DNA of 64,000 bases, from positions 4,464,001 to 4,528,000 of the forward strand of contig OY751489.1 in the NCBI GenBank assembly GCA_963565915.1, written 5' to 3'. Within the stretch, counting starts at the first letter, position 1; each line of letters begins with the position of its first letter. The notes beneath the pieces are model-generated. The model saw only the letters and a program-made list of their open reading frames with translations, did not search any database and was not told where the DNA came from. Of this stretch, positions 55,149 to 64,000 are shown piece by piece. The position numbers and the translations under genes are program-made. The DNA is from Entoloma clypeatum (taxonomy: Eukaryota; Basidiomycota; Agaricomycetes; Agaricales; Entolomataceae).

Positions 55149-56703
55149 TTAATCGGACCCTTCGGGAAAATCCTTCTCGTCAGCTTCTAAGATTGTGGTT
55201 TCATCATTCTCGGCATCTTCCTCGGACACCTTCCTAACCCTTCCGGAGTTCTTCTTCAGCTTGCGGCAGTTGCGCACGATATGGCCTTCTTGGTCACAGT
55301 TGAAACACTTGCAACCATCTTTCTTCTTTGGAGCGCTACAGTCTTTAGCCAGATGACCAAAGCGTTGACAGTTGTAGCAACGGGCTACTCCTGCTTTGTC
55401 AATCTCCATGGCCTTGCCCTGACCACCATAAGTGGTACCCGATCCGGTGCGCATGTCGCCGCCACCTCGGATGACCAGTGCGTGTCCTTCCATCTGTTGT
55501 CCCTTGTTTCAGATCTCCTTTGCGTAATTGGTGTACGTCTTGCCATCACTAGCCACTTGTTCAGAGATTCTGCGGTTGACATTCTTCTCTAGGATGTATT
55601 TTCCAGTTTCTTCGCCAAGGTTTGACAGCTTCAAGAGTTCTTTGAATTCATCCAAGAATTCATCAACAGTGTGTTTCCCTTGTTTCAGGACTTCGAGTCT
55701 TGCTTTGGCAGCAACCGACTTGTTGGCGATGGAGAATCGTGTGGCAATATCATCGGAGAAACCTAGCCAGGTGATGTTCTTGTTGTCAACAGCAAGAGCG
55801 TCTAACTTGTTACTGGCCCAGTGCCTGCCGGACCCTTCCATCATGCGGGATAGTACCGCAAGAATCTTCTGATCATCTGTGAGGCTCTTTTGGAACCTGA
55901 TGTATAGTTTGGTGGCTTTCCACCACTTGTCAAAGGTGTATCTATCCTTGAACATCCCAGGATCTTTGATGATCTTGGATGTATCCATTGTTTGTACAGC
56001 CGGAGCTTCTGCCATGTCTAGAGTCTGCAGAGGAGGAGAGGAGTTGGGTTGTTGGGATGAAGATGGGGTTCGGGATACAGGTAAGGATTGAAAATGAGTC
56101 CCTGTTCTAGGCGTCTGTTCAATATCTGACTGCGCGGAGTCAAAAGTAAATTCGTCAGGGGACTCGTCGGCGGAATCGGTGGCAAATGTTCAGAGTATTT
56201 CCTCTGTAAATCTCTAAGGAATCTCTGTTCCTGCACGTCTGTTGGTCTCAAGAAGGGGTCAAGTCTCTCGTTTCGTGCCCAGCGGTTGTACTCAGTCTGT
56301 TGTTCTTCGGTGGTGAAGTGGGTGTAGATCTGCTGCTTCGAGTAAGACGTGATGATGTGGCTCTGGGACGTCTCGATGTGAGCATCCTAATCTATCTTCT
56401 GATAACGGTTGTCTGGACACCAATAAACTCTCTGATCTCTGTGATCCGACCTGTCTGAGGTCCTTCTTGAACGCGAAAGCTTTCGAGTTTGTTCTGTCAG
56501 GCGTTATAGCGCGCGATCTGGTGTTGCCGAGCAAGATGGATGCTCTCTGCTATCTCACCGTGGGGGCGATGCTCATTGTTGTCTAGTTCTTCGTCAAGCA
56601 CCTGCTGTAGGATGTGACGGATCTCCGATTCGATGTGCTGCTGGATGAGCGTAAAATCGATACTGTCTCGAGGACTTAGCTCCTCTCTTTGGGCTTCTGG
56701 CAT
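55149..56703 (-). pseudogene. Gypsy III gag with two CCHC knuckles
   Basis: The core starts MAEAPAVQTMDTSKIIKDPG at 56015 and has FKDRYTFDKWWKATKLYI and LKQGKHTVDEFLDEFKELLK, a gypsy capsid. TGA at 55511-55509 interrupts TNYAKEI-x-NKGQQMEG. Two knuckles follow, CYNCQRFGHLAKDC and CFNCDQEGHIVRNC, then an acidic tail and TAA at 55149. Upstream, 56703-56018 holds a helical segment (LIQQHIESEIRHILQQVLDE) with a TGA at 56497 and frame changes, possibly the real gag N-terminus. Gag forms particles and packages RNA. Confidence 0.75.
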
Positions 56704-56805
56704 GCTGAATGGGTTACTGGTGAAGTCTTCAAAGAAGCGTGACGTCTTGACTCATCTGGTAGTTGCTCTCTTCGCTCTGGGCGAACCTAACAAGATTTAG
56801 CAACT

Positions 56806-57871
56806 TGTTATGCTTAACAAACCGTTCCAAGGTATGCAGGAAGTGGAAAGACAAAGAGCAATGTGATTGCTAAATCTAAGGAATCTACTACAGTACAAGA
56901 GGTTTATATAGGTACTGACTATAGGCGGTAGTGTTATGCTTAACAAACCGTTCCAAGGTTTGGGCAGAGTATGCAGGAAAGTGGAAAGGTGAAGAGCAAA
57001 GTGATTGCTAAATCTAAGGAATCTACTATAGTACAAGAGGTTTATATAGGTACTGACTATAGGCAGTAGCGGATGAGTCAGTACTGCGGAAGGCAGTGCG
57101 CATGAGTAAGGCGACTGCGGAAGGCTATGTACAGTGAGTAAGCTGACTGCGGAGAGCGAGTCAGCGCGGGAGCGAAGTATACTAAAGGGGATGACAAAGT
57201 AATGTAATGAGTCAGACTGGGAATCAAAGGTTGTGAAAGTAGACATTAGACATAGTAAGTTCGTAAGAGGGCGCCGAGTCGGGCCGATAAGTAAAAGATA
57301 TGACGTGGTCCTCATACCGTAGAGTCCGTAACAGGTAGCGGATGAGTCAGTACTGTGGAAGGCAGTGCGCATGAGTAAGGCGACTGCGGAAGGCTATGTA
57401 CAGTGAGTAAGCTGACTGCGGAGAGCGAGTCAGCGCGGGAGCGAAGTATACTAAAGGGGATGACAAAGTAATGTAATGAGTCAGACTGGGAATCAAAGGT
57501 TGTGAAAGTAGACATTAGACATAGTAAGTTCGTAAGAGGGCGCCGAGTCGGGCCGATAAGTAAAAGATATGACGTGGTCCTCATACCGTAGAGTCCGTAA
57601 CAGGTAGCGGATGAGTCAGTACTGCGGAAGGCAGTGCGCATGAGTCAGGCGACTGCGGAAGGCTATGTACAATGAGTAAGCTGACTGCGGAAAGCGAGTC
57701 AGCGCGGGAGCAAAGTATACTAAAGGGGATGACAAAGTAATGTAGTGAGTCAGACTGGGAATCGAAGGTTGCGAAAGTAGACATTAGACATAGTGAGTTC
57801 ATAAGAGGGCGCCGAGTCAGGCCGATAAGTAAAAGATATGATGTGGTCCTCATACCGTAGAGTCCGTAACA
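56806..57871 (-). repeat. Gypsy III 5' LTR with tandem partial LTR copies
   Basis: Four LTR-derived units in a row: 56806-56931 (truncated, R/U5 side), 56932-57333 (full, 402 bp), 57334-57602 and 57603-57871 (269 bp each, both starting GGTAGCGGATGAG and ending CCGTAACA). The last unit is the most diverged. Only one LTR would be expected. Confidence 0.88.
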
Positions 57872-60177
57872 AGTATCTTTATTGGTACTACCGCGGTATT
57901 CGATGAAACACTCTTTCTGAGGTGTCTGGATACCAAAGTGCCACAACACACACCCATGGGAAATGAGCCTTCCCATGATGAGTCTCAGGATGATGGAAAC
58001 CCTGATGACAATAGTGATCACCACTTTGGAGATGGAGACATTCATTATCATTCCCGCCAGCGTAATCAGCCAAGCGGAGATGAATCCTCCAATCCCCCTT
58101 CCGCTCCAAATGGAAACCAGCGTGACGGCACTGATGTACCACCTTCAAATCAGGATGACCCTGAGGTCCAGAACCAGCCGGCGAATCCTCCACCTGCTGA
58201 TGTCCCTCGACCACGAAGGAATGCTAACCCACCTCGATGGGAAGGCAACATCTACGGGGAGCAACGGCACCCCACGCAACAACAACGCGACATCAATCAC
58301 ACACACTCTTGGCGTGAAGCCGTGAATCGAGAGAAACAGCAGTGTGAGCCTTCCTGGCTCTGCAATGTTCCCCGATCACAACAGGAAGAAGCGGAACCTA
58401 GTTCCCCCTTAGCCCCACCTGATGCAGGGCCTAGTGGATCTTCCGGTACTCCTCCTGGTGACCCCAAAGTTCCTGATGATGAACCTTTGGAAGATACGGA
58501 TGCGGAGAGCTTACTGCGCGAAATGATGAATGATGTGGAGCTAGGTCCAAAAGCATTTAACTTGTACATAGAATGATTAGTTCGGAAACAAGGGGGAGAC
58601 ATGAAACAGATTGCTGAGTTGAACGCACTACTTGCATCAGCCATTCCTCACTCTGAATCTAATCTCTCACAGTTCTGTGATATCTGGGAGATGACATTGC
58701 CAAAATGCCGAAAAACCTCCAGGATGAGTGGTTGGACACATGCCATAAGGAACTTGATAGCATCAAGCGGTGTGATGTCTATGATCTAACACCTTTACTG
58801 ACTGGACAGAAGGCCATTGGATCACGATGGGTCTTCGACATAAAGACTGACAGCCATAAAAAGGCTCAGCTTGTTGCTCAAGGATTCTCGCAAATCGAGG
58901 GAATCGATTTCGACAAGATATTCTCTCCTGTAGTTTGATTTGAGACAGTATGTCTCATGCTCGCTACCGCCGTGCTTGAGAGTTGGGTAATTCTTGCACT
59001 TGATGTAACTGCTGCTTTCCTTTATGGGAAACTCCAGGAAGAGTTATACATGATGCAACCTGAAGGCTTCAAAAAGAACTTCTAGTTTGGCACCTGCATA
59101 AGGCTATTTACAGTTTGAAGCAGGCTGAATTTGCATGGTGGCATGCCATGGAGAAATCCATGAAGAAACTAGGTTTCTGAAGAGTCATATCTGACGCCGG
59201 AATCTTTGTTTTCTATTCCCCAAATGGAACCAGACGTTAAGCTTACAACTGTTAAAAGAGCCGAATTCATGGCTATTTGGGAATCTCATGATCTAGGTGA
59301 ACCCACTGAATTCTTGAGAATGCGCATCATGTGTACCAAGAATATGATCATGATCAATCAATGTGCCTATTTACAGAAAGTTGTAGAGAGATTCGGCATG
59401 ACAAATGCAACGATTGCCAAGACGCCTCTACCTACTGGATACAAGCCGACAGCAAATGCTGGCACTGCCACTGCTGCGCTTTGATCACAATTTCAGCAGA
59501 TCATAGGGTCTCTGCTATATTTAATGATCGGTACACGACCCGACATTGCCTTTGCTGTGATTACATTATCACAGTTCTCAGCAAATCCTACCCAGGAACA
59601 CATTGATAAGGCGAAGTATATAATCCGCTATCTCATGGGCACTTCTGATTACCAATTGACATATTCCAGTGATCAAAATGTGGGCTTACATGCCTACATG
59701 GATTCTGACTGGGCATCCGACGAAATTAAGCGTCGAAGCTGCACCGGCTTTTTCCTGAAGCCTGCAGGTGCTTCTGTAGGCTGGACTTGTCATCTACAAA
59801 AAACCATTGCTCACTCACCTACTGAAGCAGAGTACATGGCGATGTCCGATTGTGGCCACCAAGTAAAATGGGTAATCCTGCTCTTTCCAGGAGATTGGCT
59901 TCCTAATGCAGAATGTCCCAATCTATGCCGACAATCATGGCTCGATCTTTATTGGGAACAACCCTGTACAGGAACACCATACTAAACATATTGATCTAAG
60001 ATATCACATCATCTGAGAATACATCTCTCGTGGATTGATCACTATAGAGTACATTGAAGGCACATCCAATCCCGCGGATATGCTAACTACAAATCTTAGT
60101 CAGGAACTCTTTGAAAGATGTCGCCAGCATTTAGGCTTGACATTTTCATAATCCAATGTATACACATTGAGGGGGAG
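57872..60177 (+). pseudogene. Copia III pol fragment: integrase tail, RT, RNase H; 5' truncated
   Basis: Begins abruptly at 57872 in the integrase tail (SIFIGTTAVFDETLFLRC). A long polar linker follows (NPPRWEGNIYG), then reverse transcriptase (IGSRWVFDIKTDSHKKAQLV, GIDFDKIFSPVV, LDVTAAFLYGKLQEELYMMQ), LMIGTRPDIAFAVITLSQFS, and RNase H (DSDWASDEIKRRSCTGFF, SPTEAEYMAMSDC, HTKHIDLRYHII, EGTSNPADMLTTNL). Gag, protease and the integrase core are absent. In-frame TGA at 58574, 58936, 59178, 59482 and 60014, plus several frame changes. Arg stands at three of these positions in copia 2 (FSPVV-R-YE, EL-R-SKYQ, FHFV-R-EK). It belongs to a different copia family from copia 1/2. Confidence 0.8.
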
Positions 60178-60300
60178 TGTTGAACGAATTCCACTCCTAT
60201 AGATCTTTCATCTATAGTGTCATGTGCTCAATTCCATGACATACAAATAATGTACAAATAAGTAGACTAGTATATAAGACTGTCCTTATTCTCTGTGCAA
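60178..60300 (+). repeat. Copia III 3' LTR, start only; right end unresolved
   Basis: TGAGGGGGAG (polypurine tract) then TGTTGAACGAATTCCACTCC; GTATATAAGACTG TATA box near 60271. The right end is not defined and may extend to about 60370. No partner LTR in the window. Confidence 0.65.
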
Positions 60301-60366
60301 TATAATGCTCTTACCGAGTAACCCCCACCTGCAAACACCTCTCAAGGTTAGTAGTAGGTTCCCTCT

Positions 60367-61038
60367 CTATCGTAGACACACGATTAGTAGCATGTAGCAT
60401 AGAGTACTACTGGACTGCGCGACGACCCATCCACTGTGATCACCTCCAGTGTTGATGAGATCGTATGCTGTTCCAACATGGAGATCCGGTGGATCAACAG
60501 CTTCTCTGACAACCCATGGCAGAGCGCCAACATCGAGCTTGGGCCGTTTTGACTCTGCTTCTCCAACATCCCCAATGCTTGTGAGCGATCAGGCTTGCTT
60601 AGTTGTTGGGCCAATGTTTTCCCTTTCATCACCTCCATCGTTTCCATCTCTGTATGTGCCTCCATGTCCATCTCCATCTCCTTTCCTGTCTTTGTCTCCC
60701 CCTCGCAAAGATCCTGAATGTCTTCGTGAAAAGACCCCTGCCAATCCATTTCAAGCTCCTTGTTGTCCAGCGTGGTTGGCAAACCGCTCGAAATTGTCGA
60801 GCATACCGAGATAGGTAGCATATGCTGAAATGAATCCTTGTTCGTCAAGGTCGTTTCGTGGCATCGCGTCTTGGAGCTTGATGGTCACCTCCACCTTTGA
60901 CATTTCTCTGGCCCAAAACGCGTCGACAACTGACATGCATCTAGGTTTGATGTCTGATTGAACTGTGATTCCTCCTTGAGACGTTCTGACAGTGGAGTTT
61001 TGGCTAATTGACGTAGAAGGCTCATGTGTGCTGTTCAT
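60367..61038 (-). pseudogene. Unrecognised protein with two in-frame TGA
   Basis: One minus-strand frame of 224 codons from ATG 61038 to TAG 60367, broken by TGA at 60753-60751 and 60591-60589. Visible content: VDAFWAREMSKVEVTIKLQD, EQGFISAYATYLGMLDNFER, a Gly/Asp/Lys-rich stretch, and KRPKLDVGALPWVVREAVDP. I do not recognise a domain with certainty; similar sequences occur, as far as I recall, in mushroom repeat-associated proteins. Both stops would be CGA. It lies between the copia III LTR and the P450 gene. Confidence 0.4.
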
Positions 61039-61810
61039 AGGTTATGAGTTGAAATGAATGATGTTGATAATATGTCTGCAATAAATATGCGGCAGGGAGC
61101 ATTCAAGAGCGAAAGAGTGAGGGACCAAAAATGCTCCGCGCCGAATATAAAGGCTCACTACATGTCTCATATGTGTAAGGAATGACGTGAATGTGTACAC
61201 AGACCAACATATGTCCTGCAGGGACTGTGCAGGTGTTCATGTCCCACGGGGACATGAACACGCAAAGCTCAGCTGAGCAGCTCAGGCAGAGCAGAAGTGT
61301 GTTTGGTTGACGTGTCCTGCGGGGACACCCAAAAAGCAGCAAGAGAGACTCTGCGGAGTCGCTCAAGCTCGTGATTAGCCTACTATAATCTTCAATTAAA
61401 GCCAAATAATGCCGTGAAGGAGTTTGGGGCTGTTTGGAGCAGAATGTCAGCGGACTGTGAAAACTTTCTGCCGGCCGCCGTGACTGATGTGACCAGCGAA
61501 GTGAGGGCGTTCGATAGTACAGTTCTCACGCGGCTTCATCAGACTTGCCCCTTGAGATATCATGATGTAAACTTCCCATTTCTCAGACTTGGAAGTTGGA
61601 AGCTCCTAGCCAATTCCCAAGGACCCAGTCGGCGGAATCTAGTAAGCGCTCGTGCAGCAGTCGTACTACGAAGCCCACTACTGACGCGTACTGACGCGTG
61701 ACACGACAGTCAAATGCCTCCGCTCTTCGACGCTCGATCCTTGAAACTTTTATGTAAGGGCTTTAGTGTCTTTTAAAGCCCTAGATGCTGTGGGGGAGTT
61801 TCACAGAGTC
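61039..61810. other. Intergenic region with a hairpin cluster, upstream of the P450 gene
   Basis: No gene. A perfect hairpin GTGTTCATGTCCC-ACG-GGGACATGAACAC (61233-61261) and weaker GTCC...GGGAC palindromes at about 61213-61225 and 61310-61327 lie here, with GCTCAGCTGAGC near 61267-61278. Just upstream of the P450 start, AGGGCTTTA and TAAAGCCCT (about 61758-61785) form another inverted repeat. Confidence 0.5.
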
Positions 61811-63914
61811 ATGGACCTTCAACTTCTTCTCTCTATCTTTGCAGGTTTTCTGACCGCACTTGGGTTCGTCAAGGCTTGGGTCACCAGACAACGCGTAGGG
61901 CTCCTTACATATGATGTTGGTACCCTACTGACTTGCCACAGCTCAGCCATATTCCAACTGTTGGTGCCTCTGGTATATTTTCCTCGTATGTGGGGGCATA
62001 TAGGTTTCTCTCCCGGGGTAAAGAGATGATCGAAGAAGGCTATCGAAAAGTGCGTCAATCCTGGACAACTGCTTATCTTCTCATATTCTCTGGCAGTACC
62101 CCGGCGGGGTATTCAAGATACCGACACTGTCAGGGTGGCATATAATCGTCAGTGGACGCGAAAAGGTGGATGACCTTCGTAAAGCAAACGTCGCCGAATT
62201 GTCCTTTCCAGAAGCCGCTGCGGAGGTGCGAGACCTGATTCCTGCTACATCCAGCCTTCTTACCAAGGCTATGCAGGAGTTTCAGTTGCGCCGTACTGTC
62301 GGAGCAGACTTACCACGCCACCAATACCATGTCTCCGCTGTTCGCTCGGCCCTCCCACCAAGCATCGCAACCGGTTTCCCTGACATACAAGATGAGATCG
62401 TTCAGGCATTTGCGGACTATATCCCCCAAACGGAAGGTATCCCCGTCTTGTATATATAGGTCAACGATTGGGTCTCTCATTCCCCGTCACAATCCAGAGT
62501 GGACGAATGTACTCGTCTTTTGTACCTTCATGCAAATAATCGCGCGGGCCAGCAATCGGCTTTTCTTTGGCCTTCCTCTTTGTACAGCTTTCTGTTCTGC
62601 TGTCCTCAGCCTTTCCCTGATTGTTCATAGGCAGGAATGCTGAGTTTCTATCCCTCAATGCACAGTTTGGCGGACAAGTCGTTGTAGCTGCCCATAAAAT
62701 CAACCTATTTCCTGGCTTCTTGCAACCGTCCGTTTCTTGATTCGGCTCTGGGCGCGGCTCTCACACGTTAACCTTGACAGGATTGTGGGCCACATTTTCA
62801 ATGCGTCGGACACCATAAACCGGACAATGCACCACCTCCGACCAATCATACTAGGACGCCTTGAAAAAGAACAAGAGTATGGACTGGATTGGCCAGAAAA
62901 GCCTGTTAGTCCACCCACACACAAGTCCCACTGAGAACCGTCACTCACCCTCCGCTTTGTCTTGAAGAACGATGTGATAAGCTGGTTCCTGCAGGCTTCA
63001 CAGGGAAAGCCGCGCTCAGTGCGCGACCTAACGGAACGCGTACTGAACCTCAATGTAGCGTCTGTCCATGCCACTTCCACGGTCAGTCCACATTGGCTGA
63101 TACCGACGCAGCTGATGTCGTGTGCTATTTCAGGTTTTCGTTCAGGTTTTGTTCGACCTTGCAGCCTATCCAGAGTACATCCCAGCCTTGCGGGAGGAGG
63201 TCGAAGCTGTCGTAAAGGAGGCTGGGCTGAGCAAAGCGTCGCTGCGCGAGATGCGGAAACTGGACAGTTTTATAAAAGAATCCATGAGACTTGGCACACA
63301 AACAGCGCGTATGTATGATCTTATCTTCCGTCTTGTGTTTTTTCTCTCTGAGCGTGCCCCCCGTATGTGCTAGAGAACGTGAACCGGAAAACAATGAAAG
63401 ATTTCAGGTTCTCTGACGGAACCCTTGTTCCGAAAGGGTATGTCATTGGGGTGGCCAGTCTTTCGACCCATTGCGATGGAGTATGTATAAGCCTCCTGTC
63501 ACTCTACAAGCTGAACTGAACGCACCGACTCCGAAGGCCTACTACACTGAACCGGAGAAGTTTGACGGGTTCAGATTTTCGCGGATGGGGGGTGACGAAC
63601 CTGAAGGGTTCAGAAAGCACGAAATATCTTCACTCGATTTGGACTATATCGTCTTTGGCCACGGGCGCAACGCATGGTATGTCTCTGGGATAGATACGTT
63701 TCAGAAATCTGATCGTGGCTTGGTTATATGTAGCCCTGGTCGGTTTTTAGCTGCTGCGGTGATGAAAGCTGTCACGGTCCATATCCTCCTGACGTATGAT
63801 GTGGCGTTCGAGAACGATGGACCACGTCCAAAGAATATCTGGTACGGCAGCCGGGGTCATGTAGATCCAGAGGCGTCAGTGATGTTTAGAAGACGTCGAG
63901 GTTCGACGAAGTAG
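61811..63914 (+). CDS. Cytochrome P450 monooxygenase, 503 residues, 12 exons, apparently intact
   Basis: Heme-thiolate oxygenase that inserts one oxygen into a small substrate, anchored in the ER membrane; substrate unknown. Exons: 61811-61894, 61942-62049, 62097-62225, 62268-62436, 62498-62581, 62631-62727, 62781-62904, 62968-63081, 63134-63308, 63374-63480, 63537-63676, 63734-63914. All introns are GT-AG, 42-65 bp, and the frame closes without a stop. Residues 4-20 form a membrane anchor (LQLLLSIFAGFLTALGF). Landmarks: I-helix ASVHATST near 297-304, ExxR as ESMR near 350, PEKFDGFRF near 403-411, and heme loop FGHGRNACPG near 437-446. The codon of the heme Cys (residue 444) is split TG/C by the last intron. 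The overall pattern recalls CYP512-like mushroom families, a guess from memory. The 42-bp intron 62226-62267 is in frame and could be retained. Confidence 0.9.
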
Positions 63915-64000
63915 TAGTTGGAAACTGTCGCTAGGACCTCGTATATTGTCCATGTGCATCATGATTAGATAGATGTCTTTGCGCTTCGCAGACCTTCAGC
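63915..64000. other. 3' flank of the P450 gene
   Basis: Short AT-rich end of the window. No signal identified. Confidence 0.5.

Larger units (their letters stand above)
50564..57871 (-). mobile_element. Ty3/gypsy element III (chromovirus type) with a tandem LTR array at its 5' end
   Basis: The left LTR is 50564-50965; the right side has a full copy at 56932-57333, a truncated one at 56806-56931 and two extra 269-bp partial copies to 57871. A polypurine tract lies at 50966-50985 (GGAGAGGGGAACA on the minus strand). Gag, pol and an extra 3' ORF lie between. No 5-bp duplication is visible, and the flanks differ (XPG pseudogene left, copia III right), so the right end has been rearranged. Apart from TGA codons the pol frame is intact, indicating fairly recent inactivation. 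Confidence 0.85.

Noticed and set aside
5725..60016. TGA read as a sense codon (recoding or selenocysteine)
   Set aside because: Copia 2 keeps CGA at the matching site, and the breaks occur in unrelated elements at Arg positions. Mutation of CGA is simpler; the edge host genes show no internal TGA.
1..64000. CRISPR array, operon or bacterial-type features
   Set aside because: The sequence is eukaryotic with spliceosomal introns; the only regular repeats are LTRs and minisatellites.

Overview
The window is a transposon-choked piece of a mushroom-type (Agaricomycetes) genome. Evidence seen: GT-AG introns of about 42-65 bp, a fungal cytochrome P450 and serine carboxypeptidase, a KDZ transposase with the CxC5/CxC6-like cysteine clusters known from basidiomycetes, and a decayed XPG/PIN nuclease of a type expanded in mushrooms. 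No CRISPR, rRNA or tRNA gene was recognised.

Layout. 1-726: 3' end of a serine carboxypeptidase gene. 1016-2493: TA-flanked inverted-repeat element carrying a broken zinc-finger/PHD gene. 3137-15466: gag-only copia-like retroelement (minus strand), split by a Tc1 element (5388-6981) and a KDZ element (7033-12821). 15467-17369: degenerate sequence. 17370-17569: 200 N. 17570-25268 repeats 9672-17369 almost base for base, probably an assembly artefact. 24950-46536: a nest of four LTR elements, all minus strand. Gypsy I holds gypsy II (27234-46028, duplicated target CAAGT), which holds copia 1 (32828-44399, GAGGG), which holds copia 2 (36871-42650, AGAAG). 46537-48850: G-rich minisatellite and a possible solo LTR. 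48944-50560: XPG-like pseudogene. 50564-57871: near-complete gypsy III with a tandem LTR array at its right end. 57872-60300: 5'-truncated copia III (plus strand). 60367-61038: small pseudogene. 61811-63914: a P450 gene that splices to an uninterrupted 503-residue protein.

How it fits together. Only the two edge genes look like ordinary host genes, and of the transposon coding units only copia 2 has a fully open gag-pol frame (1572 codons); the short gypsy I 3' ORF is also open. Nearly every other transposon gene is broken by in-frame TGA where a conserved arginine is expected. In copia 1 this can be checked against copia 2, which has CGA at the same place. This points to C-to-T change at CpG in silenced repeats, unlike the CpA preference of Neurospora-type RIP. 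The three gypsy elements each carry a different extra reading frame between pol and the 3' LTR, one of them antisense, intron-containing and with a Zn-cluster-like motif.
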